NCBI GenBank assembly: GCA_965207025.1
Contig: OZ242258.1
Span: 3,720,001 to 3,784,000, forward strand
Reading direction: 5' to 3'
Source: Bin87 sp034423595
GTDB taxonomy: Bacteria > Chloroflexota > Dehalococcoidia > Lucifugimonadales > UBA3495
DNA length: 64,000 nt
Shown: positions 35,726 through 45,600 of the stretch, piece by piece
How positions within the stretch are numbered: position 1 is the stretch's first letter
How the letters are laid out: each line of letters opens with the position of its first letter
Translations under genes and position numbers: made by a program
The notes under the pieces: generated by a model
What the model was told of the DNA's origin: nothing
The model's database searches: none
The model's input: only the letters and a program-made list of their open reading frames with translations

Positions 35726-38505
35726 ATAAACAGGAAGACTTCCAGAACCGTGCGTTGGCCCTCCTGCTGGCCGAACGCGGTATTTCCACCGACTTCGAGC
35801 AGCGGGCGGGCCGGCGGCGTATGGATATCGTCGCCGAGGTGGAGGGCCTGCGCGTGGTACTGGAGGCGGAAACCGGCTTCCACCGCAAGGCCCAGGCCGT
35901 CAAGGACGCCGACGCCCGGCTGCGTCAGCGCCTGGCGACGGTTGTGTTTGCCGTTTGCTACCCCGAGGGCGTTACGGAGGACAATCTGGCTGATGCCACC
36001 CTGACCTGGACGGTGCGGGTGAAGGCCGGGGAGCCGCCGGGCGAGTGGTCCGTGGGCGATGTGTCCCGACTGGCCCAGGCCGTTCAGCAGGCGCCCAGGT
36101 CTCTGAGCGGGGCGGATATAGCGGCACAGATGCTGTCCGACGAGTTGGACGCGGTGGTGCAGCGGCTGGCAACGCCGGTACGCCGAGAACTGGCAAAAGC
36201 GCTTGACCTTCCCGCCACCAGGCCGGACGGCAGGGAGCAAGGCGACCGGTACATCGTGGCGGCCAAGCGGGGAATGCTGGTGGTGGCGACGGCCACGCTT
36301 TTCCACCACCGCCTACAGGGTCATCTCCCCACGCAACGCCCGGACGGTTACGACGGGGATTGGCCTCCTCCCGGCGCCATCGCGTGCGCCGAGCAGGAAT
36401 CCGTGATCAACGCTTTCCGGGAGTCCTGGCGCGGTATCCTGGCAGTGGACTACCGGCCGGTGTTCGAGACCGGACGGGCGGCGCTGGCGGCGCTCTCGGC
36501 AGATCCCGACACCGGCCAGGCGGTGCGCAGCCTGGCGGAAGTCGTGGCTCAGGTCTCGGAACGGGTGACGGGATTGCGCCATGACCTGCTGGGGCGCATT
36601 TTTCACCGCGTGCTGGACACCGCCCGATATGACGGTTCCTTCTACACATCCACCGCCGCTGCGGTGCTGTTGGCGTCGCTGGCCCTGCGGGAGGGAGACG
36701 TCGATTGGGCAGATGCCAACGCCGTTTCCAAACTGCGAGTATGCGATCCTGCCTGCGGCACCGGGACGCTGCTGATGGCGGCGGCGGAACGCATCCGGGA
36801 CCTGCGCAACCACGCCGGTTCCAGTGATCCCGACGACGAAGAGGCTCTGGGCCTGATGCTGGTAGAAGACGTGCTGTGGGGATACGACGTGAACCTGACC
36901 GCGACTCACATGGCGGCAAGCACCCTGGGCATGTTGTCACCGTCCACCAGGTTCAACCGCATGAACGTGCACCGGGCGATGCTGGGAGTTTTCGACGGCG
37001 TGGCCTATTTGGGTTCGCTTGATTTTCTTGGCGGTCAAGCGCGGCTCGCCGCCTGGCCAACCACGACCCAGCAGGTGGAAATCATAACTCAAACCACTGA
37101 AGCGGCACCACCGATGGACCTTGTGATAATGAACCCACCTTTCACGCGTGACAGCTTACGCCACGACCAGTTCAGCCGTGAAGATGAGCTGGCGATCAAG
37201 CGGCGCGAGAAACAGGTGCTCGAAGGTCTTGCTACCAGCCCAGGCGCTACACAAGCAGGACTGATCAGGACGGAACGGGCCGCCGCAAGGCTGCATTCCT
37301 CCGGGGGCGCTTTCACGGTTCTGGCAGAGAAGATGCTGAAAGCCGACTCCGGGACGCTGGCGCTGATTCTGCCATCGGTGGTTCCCACCGCGCCGGGCAA
37401 TCTGGAGCTACGCAGGTACCTGGCCCAGCGATTCCACATCGACACCATTGTAAGTTCCCACGACCCGGGCCGCATCTTCTTTTCGGAGAATACCAGCATC
37501 GGCGAGATTCTACTGGTCTGCCGTCGATGGATCGACGAGGGTCCCAAGCCTGCGACTCGGGTGATCAACCTGGCGCGCAACCCGGCAACACCATTGGAGG
37601 CGGTGGATACCGCCGCCAGGATCGGAAGGGTTGGCGAAAGTGGAGAGACGGTTTCCCACGACTTCACGGTCCAGCAGGTTGCGGCAGAGCGCATCGAGCG
37701 GGGCGACTGGTTTGCCGTCAACTTCCTGTCGCCCTTCCTGGTAGATGCCTACCGGACCCTCAGCGAGGGTAATCCCATGTCGGTTCCGAGCGTGCCGCTG
37801 GGACAGTTGGCTGAAATCGGGCCGGCGGGTCAACGCATACGGGATGCCTACACCAACTCTACAATGCCCACTGCGTCGGGCCGCCGCGCCCTCTGGTACC
37901 ACAAGACGGACGTCACCCGGTCAATGATGGCCCAAACCGATGTTTACATAGAGCCGAAGGAAGCGAAACGGCACCTGGCCGATAGTTATTGGGAACAACG
38001 CAGTTCCATGCTTCTGCCCCATCGGTTGCGGCTCAACCTGGCGCGGGTAATCGCAGTTACGCTGCCGGAGCCGGCAGTCGGCTCTATCTGGACCCCCTGC
38101 CGTCCGCGCGATCCGGCCATTGCCAAAGCCCTGTGCCTCTACCTGAACTCCACGCCCGGTCTGCTGTCTCTGCTTGGAGCGCGGGACAACCGCGTTCCTT
38201 CCTATCCGTCCTTCTCGCTGGACACGCTGCGGTCCCTGCCGGTGCCCAACTTCGTCGAACTCGGCGACGCAGAACGGGACCTGCTGGGCGGTTGGTTCGA
38301 CTGGCTGGCGAATCAAACCCTGCTGCCCTTTCCCAGGATGCACGAGGACCCGGCGCGCCGGCAGATCGACGATGCGGTCATCCAGGCTCTGGGCCTTGAT
38401 TCAGAATGGCTGTCCACACTGCGGCGGGAACTGGCACGAGAACCCTCGGTGACCGATGGAAGATTAGGCATCTATTTTGATAGCTCTGGCCGGAAATCCG
38501 ATTAG
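35722..38505 (+). CDS. Large N6-adenine DNA methylase with nuclease-like N-terminus
   Basis: A 927-residue protein. S-adenosylmethionine motif I is VCDPACGTGTLLMAA (about residue 340) and catalytic motif IV is IMNPPF (about 470), so this is a gamma-type N6-adenine methylase. The N-terminal 90 residues (RRRMDIVAEVEGLRVVLEAETG) look like a PD-(D/E)xK-type core with E-x-E in place of E-x-K. The C-terminal 300 residues may be target recognition. A single-chain restriction-modification enzyme (type IIG/IIL style) or a BREX/DISARM-like methylase are both possible. No separate restriction subunit or specificity gene is adjacent. GTG start overlaps vapC. Confidence 0.78.
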   Translation: MNKQEDFQNRALALLLAERGISTDFEQRAGRRRMDIVAEVEGLRVVLEAETGFHRKAQAVKDADARLRQRLATVVFAVCYPEGVTEDNLADATLTWTVRVKAGEPPGEWSVGDVSRLAQAVQQAPRSLSGADIAAQMLSDELDAVVQRLATPVRRELAKALDLPATRPDGREQGDRYIVAAKRGMLVVATATLFHHRLQGHLPTQRPDGYDGDWPPPGAIACAEQESVINAFRESWRGILAVDYRPVFETGRAALAALSADPDTGQAVRSLAEVVAQVSERVTGLRHDLLGRIFHRVLDTARYDGSFYTSTAAAVLLASLALREGDVDWADANAVSKLRVCDPACGTGTLLMAAAERIRDLRNHAGSSDPDDEEALGLMLVEDVLWGYDVNLTATHMAASTLGMLSPSTRFNRMNVHRAMLGVFDGVAYLGSLDFLGGQARLAAWPTTTQQVEIITQTTEAAPPMDLVIMNPPFTRDSLRHDQFSREDELAIKRREKQVLEGLATSPGATQAGLIRTERAAARLHSSGGAFTVLAEKMLKADSGTLALILPSVVPTAPGNLELRRYLAQRFHIDTIVSSHDPGRIFFSENTSIGEILLVCRRWIDEGPKPATRVINLARNPATPLEAVDTAARIGRVGESGETVSHDFTVQQVAAERIERGDWFAVNFLSPFLVDAYRTLSEGNPMSVPSVPLGQLAEIGPAGQRIRDAYTNSTMPTASGRRALWYHKTDVTRSMMAQTDVYIEPKEAKRHLADSYWEQRSSMLLPHRLRLNLARVIAVTLPEPAVGSIWTPCRPRDPAIAKALCLYLNSTPGLLSLLGARDNRVPSYPSFSLDTLRSLPVPNFVELGDAERDLLGGWFDWLANQTLLPFPRMHEDPARRQIDDAVIQALGLDSEWLSTLRRELAREPSVTDGRLGIYFDSSGRKSD

Positions 38506-38599
38506 AAGGCTACGAATGCCAGTCGGAGTGTTGGGGTAAAATGGACGCTTGAGATCGGACCATTGGCCGGGTCGAAACGCACAGAGCCACTGACACGCC

Positions 38600-38893
38600 T
38601 TGAACGAATTCGTCAAATACGCTACCGACATCCTGGATGCAATTTTGCCTGCTGGCGACGGTGGCAGATTGGTGGCACTAGCGATAGTATGCCTCTTTGC
38701 GCTGATCCTGACCGGACGGTTCAAGTTGGAGTGGATTGGCATCGGCACGAGGTATGTTTACCGGTTGCTCAGGTGCAAAATTTGCGATAGGCACCGCTTT
38801 CAGGTTGACAGAATCGGGTTTCGAAGTGGTGACGTCGATGTCCCCGGTAGATTAATTTGCGAGGTTTGTGGCAAAGTCCATGTCGTAAGGTAG
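38600..38893 (+). CDS. Small membrane protein with zinc ribbon
   Basis: A 97-residue protein with one membrane segment (LVALAIVCLFALILTG, about residues 24-40) followed by a zinc ribbon, CKICDRHRF...CEVCGKVHV. The only in-frame start is TTG at 38600, without a strong ribosome-binding site, so the call rests on the clear CxxC...CxxC spacing. Function unknown. Confidence 0.45.
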   Translation: MNEFVKYATDILDAILPAGDGGRLVALAIVCLFALILTGRFKLEWIGIGTRYVYRLLRCKICDRHRFQVDRIGFRSGDVDVPGRLICEVCGKVHVVR

Positions 38894-38960
38894 TGGCCAA
38901 ACGACTCTGGGCCGCCCGTCCGATTTCCAGGCTACATCTCAGAGTTAGTGAGATGATACG

Positions 38961-40211
38961 ATGATTTCCAGCCCGTTGATAAAGAGTGTTGCCCCTAAAG
39001 GAATCCTTTCTTTCGGACCCGACACGCCTCCTCTCCAGTTGGGTATGCTGAACGTCCTGATCGGGCCGAATGCATCAGGCAAGTCCAATTTGCTAGACGT
39101 GTTTGAATTGGTTCGCAGAATCCCGACCGACATACAAAGCATGGTTCAAAGTGGTGGAGGCGCGAGGAACTGGCTGTGGGACAATGACCCCGCACTGGAA
39201 CCTACCCTGGAATTGATGGTGAACCCAGGAGATCTGGAACTGCAGCACCAATTGGTGTTGAGGAGTATCGGTTCTGAGCTTTGGCCTGTATCGGAACAGA
39301 TTCGCCATCTGCCGGACACCCTGTTGTACGAATCCCAGTTCGATTCTCGGAGGGCACAGATACGGGTTAGGACGCGCGAGCCAGAACAGACCGATCCAAG
39401 GTCCGGTCCACCATTCCAACCCGGGCCGGGATTACGTTGGGTGCCAATCAGCCCAATTGTGCCACAAGACAGCGAGTTGATCGAGTTCGGTTACCCCTTT
39501 CAAGAAAATCAATCGATCTTGTCGCAACTCCGTTCGCAGTTTGACTATCCTCAGATGACCATTTTGTCGGATGTTTATAATGCCATTCAATTTTACGGCA
39601 AATGGCATTTTGGTCGGGACGCGCAACTCCGACGCTCCCAACCATCCGATCAGCCAGGACATCGTCTGGAGGAAGACTTCAGCAACATAGGAATGGTTCT
39701 AAACCAGCTGGGGACATCGCCGGAGGCCAAGCAGAGCATTATTGAAGGACTGAAGGAACTATACGAGGGCTTCACTAACTACGAAGTTGTCGTGAACAGC
39801 GGGTCTGCTCAAATTTACTTTACGGAGGGACAACGGCGGTCAGTTTCAGCTTTGAGATTATCTGATGGCACTCTGCGCTACCTCTGCCTTTTGGCTATCC
39901 TGTATAACCCTAATTCCGGCCCTGTTGTCTGCATCGAGGAACCTGAATTGGGGCTTCACCCCGATATTGTTGCAGGTTTAGGCAAGCACCTACTAGCCGC
40001 GAGCGAGAGAATGCAGATAATCGCCACGACGCACTCGGACATTCTCATCAATGCACTCTCCGACGTGCCCGAGGCGATGGTCGTGTTCGAGAACCACGAC
40101 GGACTTACCCAGATGACTCGCCTCAATGCGGAAGATTTCGAGCTCTGGCTGGAAAAATACCGGCTGGGAGAACTCTGGATGAGCGGCGAGATTGGCGGTA
40201 CCAGATGGTGA
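38961..40211 (+). CDS. AAA/SMC-like ATPase (AAA_21 type)
   Basis: A 416-residue ABC/SMC-type ATPase. Walker A is IGPNASGKSN (about residue 35). The ABC signature region is SALRLSDGTLRYLCLLA. Walker B is VVCIEEPELGLHPD (about 325), with IIATTHSDILIN after it. It overlaps the DUF4276 gene by 7 bases. Such pairs, resembling split OLD-like ATPase/nuclease modules, are often found in defence islands. Defence activity here is inferred from context. Confidence 0.85.
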   Translation: MISSPLIKSVAPKGILSFGPDTPPLQLGMLNVLIGPNASGKSNLLDVFELVRRIPTDIQSMVQSGGGARNWLWDNDPALEPTLELMVNPGDLELQHQLVLRSIGSELWPVSEQIRHLPDTLLYESQFDSRRAQIRVRTREPEQTDPRSGPPFQPGPGLRWVPISPIVPQDSELIEFGYPFQENQSILSQLRSQFDYPQMTILSDVYNAIQFYGKWHFGRDAQLRRSQPSDQPGHRLEEDFSNIGMVLNQLGTSPEAKQSIIEGLKELYEGFTNYEVVVNSGSAQIYFTEGQRRSVSALRLSDGTLRYLCLLAILYNPNSGPVVCIEEPELGLHPDIVAGLGKHLLAASERMQIIATTHSDILINALSDVPEAMVVFENHDGLTQMTRLNAEDFELWLEKYRLGELWMSGEIGGTRW

Positions 40212-40819
40212 GTGTGAAACTGTACGTGGAAGGAGGCGGGAATACCTCTGACCTGAAGGCCAAGTGCAGGAAAGGCTTCCGCGAACTGCTCGAAAAGTCT
40301 GGTTTTAGGGGCCGGTTACCCAGGGTAGTTGCTTGCGGTCCCCGCGAGTCAGCTTTTGACCGTTTCAAGAGTACGATCGGCAAATCGTCCGAATATGCCA
40401 TACTGCTGGTGGACAGTGAGGACCCTCTGGCAAGTGGCCGCCAGATAAGCAACCCGTCTGGGGCATGGGATCACCTAGAATATCGAGATGGTTGGCAGCG
40501 TCCCCACTCGGCGCACAACGATCAAGCTCAGTTGATGGTAACATGCATGGAAACGTGGCTGATGGCTGACCGAGGCGCGATTATCAGACATTTCCCTGGA
40601 GTCAACCAAGGCGCGCTTTTGCCCGACGTTGGATTAGAAAACCGGACAAGGGAGGACGTCTATTCCGCCCTTAACCGCGCCACGTCATCCTCTCCGAAAG
40701 GGCACTACCGGAAAGAAAGGGACTCATTCGACCTGCTGGCGATGATTGACCCTACAGAGCTGAGGGGTAGCCTGCCGCATTTCCAACGTTTCCTGGATGC
40801 GTTGGATAGCCACCTTTAG
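40205..40819 (+). CDS. DUF4276 family protein (Toprim-like partner)
   Basis: A 204-residue DUF4276 protein. Visible features are YVEGGGNTSDLK (conserved Glu), YAILLVDSEDP (acidic cluster as in Toprim-like folds), QLMVTCMETWLMAD and KGHYRKERDSFDLLAMID. It is coupled to the AAA ATPase by overlap. In similar pairs the ATPase is thought to gate a nuclease-like partner; the enzymatic activity of DUF4276 is not established to my knowledge. Confidence 0.8.
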   Translation: MVSVKLYVEGGGNTSDLKAKCRKGFRELLEKSGFRGRLPRVVACGPRESAFDRFKSTIGKSSEYAILLVDSEDPLASGRQISNPSGAWDHLEYRDGWQRPHSAHNDQAQLMVTCMETWLMADRGAIIRHFPGVNQGALLPDVGLENRTREDVYSALNRATSSSPKGHYRKERDSFDLLAMIDPTELRGSLPHFQRFLDALDSHL

Positions 40820-41309
40820 TGCCAGACCACAATTGAGCAGGGCTGGTTTTGCTTGTAAGAATATATATTATCTGCATGGTAGATAAACCACCCCATGAAG
40901 CGGCTCGAAATCAACACTTGCAACGATAGGATACACATGGCACGCATACGCTCGTACTATTGGTCGGTAGTCATCTGGCTTAGCAATTGAGGAACAGCCT
41001 TGCCAAAAGGATACTGAGTGGTCCTGTTATGGTTCGTGTTCTTGAAGATGCTTAACGAATGGGACCGCCCAAGTTGTGTCTACAGCCCCAGCCACATCTC
41101 GAAAATGGTACTGCCTACCGTCAAGTCAGGCCCACCAAGCTGGACAAAATCAAGAACCTTTCACATCAGGTTCACCCTGGGCTTATAGGCGCCCTTGGCA
41201 GTATCCATAGTGAGGCCGCGATTGGCTTGACGATGGAAAGGTCGTCGTGGCAGTCGCAAAGGGTCCGTAGCTCCAATCAGGGCATCGCAACCGGGCGAGG
41301 CCGCTCCGG
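40820..41309. other. Intergenic region with att-like site C
   Basis: No gene. An AT-rich patch (GAATATATATTATCTG, about 40859) lies just after the DUF4276 gene. The att-like 52-bp site is at 41107-41158. Confidence 0.55.
41107..41158 (+). repeat. 52-bp att-like site, copy C
   Basis: Same orientation as copy A at 1114-1165, differing at one base within the 52 bp. It is opposite to copy B at the recombinase junction. Copies A and C thus form direct repeats around a 40-kb interval containing both recombinases. Confidence 0.65.
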
Positions 41310-41540
41310 CAATCCGTCGGGGCGGCCTTTTGCCGGTCACGCCGTCAAGGAAGGACATTGCCGTTCCCTCGGCAGCCGTGTAGGGGGCGCTGGGTCACCG
41401 CATCTCTAAGCGGCGTCGGTGTCATGGTGCAGAGCAAGGGGCCGGGGCGGCCCCCTCCGCCGGACTGCTGCCCCGGCGCAGCCCCAAGCTGGTCCTCCAT
41501 TATGGTCATGGTTCCCACGGCGTCGGGCAACTGCTTCCCT
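41310..41540 (-). pseudogene. Diverged copy of the giant gene's 3' end
   Basis: Minus-strand translation near 41525-41480 gives DAVGTMTI followed by acidic residues, matching the last residues of the giant protein (DAVGTMTIVDDD). Similarity continues downstream: GGAAGGACATTGCCGTTCC occurs at 41349 and again at about 42449, and a GC-rich terminator-like hairpin is present at both. The 3' end was duplicated, or a second giant gene was lost. Confidence 0.6.
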
Positions 41541-41578
41541 CTACCATAGGCGGCCTGGGCGAATGTGAGGTTCCCCGG

Positions 41579-42112
41579 TCAGGCTGAGCGGCGGATTCTT
41601 GCCCACAGCCGGAGCGTCCCGCCGGCGCACACCGCCGCCAGCGTGGCCACGATCAGTATCGTCTTGACCAGGGTGAACGCCGCCGCCAGCCAGGCCAGCG
41701 GAGACGGAGTCCCGTCGTGGCTCAGGGCCAGCGCCGCCACCGTGACGTTCTCCAGCACGTCCGCCCCGGCCAGGGCCAGCGGCAGCAGGTACAGCGGCGC
41801 TCCGCCGCGAAAGAGCCGGAACAGGATGATAGCGAAAAGCAGGCCGTAGCAGGGCGGAAACACCATGTCGATGGTCAGCGCGGTGATGGCGTAGACGGCC
41901 CTGGCGCCGGCGTCGAGGCCGTCCAGGGCGTCGAACAGGGCCGCCGCCTCCCCTGGCGTGTACCAGCCCCGGCCGTCGAGCAGGTCCAGCCCTCCCAGCC
42001 TCGCCTGGCGCCAGGCCAGGCCCGCCACGCAGCCGGCGACGCCCGCCAATGCCGCCGCCGCCACCCGCCAGTTGGCGCATCGCTCCACCGTCCCGCCAAC
42101 CGACAATGCCAT
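41579..42112 (-). CDS. Small polytopic membrane protein
   Basis: A 177-residue protein with about four membrane segments (VAAAALAGVAGCVAGLAW; ALTIDMVFPPCYGLLFAIILF; PLYLLPLALAGADVLENV; AAFTLVKTILIVATLAAVC). GGGAGGAG precedes two adjacent ATGs (42115 and 42112); spacing favours 42112. No family is recognised. It lies between the two copies of the giant gene's 3' end. Confidence 0.6.
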   Translation of the reverse strand: MALSVGGTVERCANWRVAAAALAGVAGCVAGLAWRQARLGGLDLLDGRGWYTPGEAAALFDALDGLDAGARAVYAITALTIDMVFPPCYGLLFAIILFRLFRGGAPLYLLPLALAGADVLENVTVAALALSHDGTPSPLAWLAAAFTLVKTILIVATLAAVCAGGTLRLWARIRRSA

Positions 42113-42528
42113 CATCTCCTCCCGACCGGCCGTGCCGTCATTCCCAGCGAGTTTCGCTTCTCCGCCGCCTTCCGCCGGCGCTGGGCCCGGAGCGACCTGC
42201 CCGCGACGGACGGCACGTTCTCAGTCTATCACGTCGGCGCGGCCACCGGGAGCGCGCCGCGCCGGGTCTCGAGGCCGGCCATCGCCGCCGCCCGGGACGG
42301 CGGCTGCCCGCCTTCCCCGGTCCGGCTTGCCCCGCTCCTTTCCCGTACCGTCGCAGCGAGGCTGAACGCTGGCTCATGCGAAAGTCGGCAAAGCTTTTTT
42401 TCAGGGGCAATCTGCCGGGGCGGCCTCGTGCCGGTCCCGCCGGTACGGAAGGACATTGCCGTTCCCGTGCCGCCGCCGCATGGGGGACGTTGGACCGCGA
42501 GGTCCCCAGGCTGCGTTCCGCGCGTGGG
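42113..42528. other. Intergenic gap, no gene seen
   Basis: About 400 GC-rich bases between the membrane protein and the terminator of the giant gene. The right part (from about 42405) is the longer copy of the sequence repeated at 41310-41540. Open frames here are shadows. Confidence 0.5.
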
Positions 42529-42580
42529 GCAGAACAAGGGGGCCGGCAGCGTCGCCGCCGGCCCCCTTGCCCTGTTCTGC
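42529..42580 (-). terminator. Probable terminator of the giant gene
   Basis: GCAGAACAAGGGGGCCGGC (42529-42547) pairs with GCCGGCCCCCTTG and TTCTGC (42557-42580), with a five-base bulge. It lies 24 bases after the giant gene's stop on the minus strand. The T-tract is weak, so efficiency is uncertain. Confidence 0.55.
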
Positions 42581-42603
42581 GCTGGCAGTCCGGCCGGGCC
42601 GGG

Positions 42604-45600
42604 CTAGTCGTCGTCCACGATGGTCATGGTTCCCACCGCGTCGGGCGAGACGAGGCTCCCGGGCAGGTACGCCTCCACCGCGAAGTACTCGTCCGGCTCC
42701 TCATCCTCGTCCTGCTCCAGCCACACCTCTCCCGTCAGCTCCGTCACCCCCGGCTTGAACACCAGCTCTCCCTCCGTCGTCTGGTAGTCGGACCGGTGCG
42801 CCCGGTCGTCCAGCAGGTGGTAGGCCGGCGCGGTGTACCACCGCACCCGGATCTCCTCGGCGGACGCCGCCGACAGCACCACCCGGAACTCCAGCACGTC
42901 GCCCTCCACCGCCGAGGCGTCCTCCACGGTGACGGTGATCTCCACCTCCGGCGCGGCGTCGTCGTCGTCTGCGACGCCGACCGTGGCCGCGCCCTGGGTC
43001 GAGGACACGGTGTAGCCGCTGCCGGCGTTCACCGTTGCGGTCACCGACCCGTCGGCCTCGTCGGCGTTATCGTCGGTGGTGCCCACGGTGAGGGTGGCGC
43101 TGCCCGAAGTGGGGACGGTCACCGTCCGCTTCCCCGTGGTGGCGCCGTAGTCGCCGCTCTGGGAAACCGTCACGCTCACCGCCAGGTCCGCCGCCGGGGC
43201 CGGGCTGGCGGTCACCGTGAAGACGGCGTCGCCGCCCTCGGTCACCCCGCCGCCCGCGCTGACGCTCACCACCGGCGTGGCATCGTTGTCGGACACGGCC
43301 ACCGTGGCCGCGCCCTGGGACGAGGACACGGTGTAGCCGCTGCCGGCGTTCACCGTGGCCGTGACCGACCCGTCGGTCTCGTCCGTGCTGTCGTCGGTGG
43401 AGCCCACGGTGAGGGTGGCGCTGCCCGTGGTGGGGACGGTCACCGTCCGCTTCCCCGTGGCCGCGCCGTAGTCGCCGCTCTGGGAGACCGTGACGCTCAC
43501 CGCCAGGTTGGACGCCGGGGCCGGACTGGCGGTCACCGTGAAGACGGCGTCGCCGCCCTCGGTGATCCCGCTGCCGCCGGTAATGCTCACCACCGGCGTG
43601 GGGGCGTCGTCGTTGTCGGCCACGGCCACCGTGGCCGCGCCCTGGGTCGAGGACACGGTGTAGCCGCTGCCGGCGTCCACCGTGGCCGTCACCGACCCGT
43701 CGGCCTCGTCGGCGTTATCGTCGGTGGTGCCCACGGTGAGGGTGGCGCTGCCCGTGGTGGGGACGGTCACCGTGCGCTTCCCCGTGGTGGCGCCGTAGTC
43801 GCCGCTCTGGGATACCGTCACGCTCACCGCCAGGCTGGACGCCGGGGCCGGGTTGGCGGTCACCGTGAAGACGGCGTCGCCGCCCTCGGTCACCCCGCTG
43901 CCCGCGCTGACGCTCACCACCGGCGTGGGGGCGTCGTCGTTGTCGGACACGCTGACCGTGGCCGCCCCCTGGGACGAGGACACCGTGTAGCCGCTGCCGG
44001 CGTTCACCGTTGCGGTGACCGACCCGTCGGTCTCGTCGGCGTCGTCGTCGGTGGTGCCCACGGTGAGGGTGACGCTGCCCGTGGTGGGTATCGTCACCGT
44101 GCGCTGGCCCGTGGCCGCGCCGTAGTCGCCGCTCTGGGACACCGTGACGCTCACCGCCAGGTTGGCCGAAGGCGCCGGGCTGGCCGTCACCGTGAAGACG
44201 GCGTCCCCGCCCTCGGTGATGCCGCTGCCGGCGGAAATGCTCACCTCAGGCGTGGGCGGAGGCGGCGGCGTCTGCGCTGACGCCGCCTCCAGCGCCGTCA
44301 GCTCGGCAACCACCTCGTCCCACACCGGGCTGCTGTGCCGGTCCGCCATGTCCTGGGCCTGGGCCGCCGTCATCGGGCCGCCCGTGACGCCGGTGCCGTC
44401 GTGCTCGCCGAAGGCCAGCAGCACCCGGTTCCAGCGGTTCACGTGGGCCGCGCCGTGCTGGGTCTGCGACGCCAGCTCCCTGACCCTGGCGACCACGTCC
44501 GGGTCCACCGTGTAGCCCGTCTGCTCCTCGACGACCGGGGCGTCGTCGTCGGCGACGCCGACCGTGGCCGCGCCCTGGGTCGAGGACACCGTGTAGCCGC
44601 TGCCGGCGTTCACCGTGGCGGTGACCGACCCGTCGGTCTCGTCCGTGCTGTCGTCGGTGGTGCCCACGGTGAGGGTGGCGCTGCCCGTGGTGGGGACGGT
44701 CACCGTGCGCTGGCCCGTGGTGGCGCCGTAGTCGCCGCTCTGGGACACCGTGACGCTCACGTCGAGGTTGGCGGCGGGGGCGGGGTTTGCGCTGACGGTG
44801 AAGGTGGCGTCCCCGCCCTCGGTGATGCCGCTGCCTCCGCTGACGCTCACCACCGGCGTGGGGGCGGCGTCGTCGTCGGACACGGCCACCGTGGCCGCGC
44901 CCTGGGACGAGGACACCGTGTAGCCGCTGCCAGCGTTCACCGTGGCCGTGACCGAGCCGTCGGTCTCGTCCGTGCTGTCGTCGGTGGTGCCCACGGTGAG
45001 GGTGACGCTGCCCGAAGTCGGGACGGTCACCGTGCGCTGGCCCGTGGCCGCGCCGTAGTCGCCGCTCTGGGAGACCGTGACGCTCACGTCCAGGTTGGCC
45101 GTAGGCGCCGGGCTGGCGGTCACCGTGAAGACGGCGTCGCCGCCCTCGGTCACCCCGGAACCGCCGCTGACGCTCACCTCAGGCGTGGGCGGCGGCGGCG
45201 GCGTCTGCGCCGCGGCCGCCTCCAGGGCGGTCAGCTCGACGACCACCAGGTCCCACACCGGGCTGCTGTGATTGTCCGCCATGTCCTGGGCCTCGGCCGC
45301 CGTCATCGGGCCGCCGGTGACGCCGGTCCCGTCGTGCTCGCCGAAGGCCAGCAGCACCCGGTTCCAGCGGTTCACGTGGGCCGCGCCGTGCTGGGTCTGC
45401 GACGCCAGCTCCTTGACCCTGGCGATCGTTCCCTGGTTGACCGTGTAGCCGCCGTCGTCGTCGGACACGACCACGACGGCCGTCCCCTGGGACGAGGACA
45501 CCCGGTAGTCGAGGTTGGCGCTGGCGTCGACGGTGACCGTGACCGATCCGTCGGGCTCGTCCACCTCGTCGTTGGTGGTGGCCACCGTCAGCGCGGCGTA

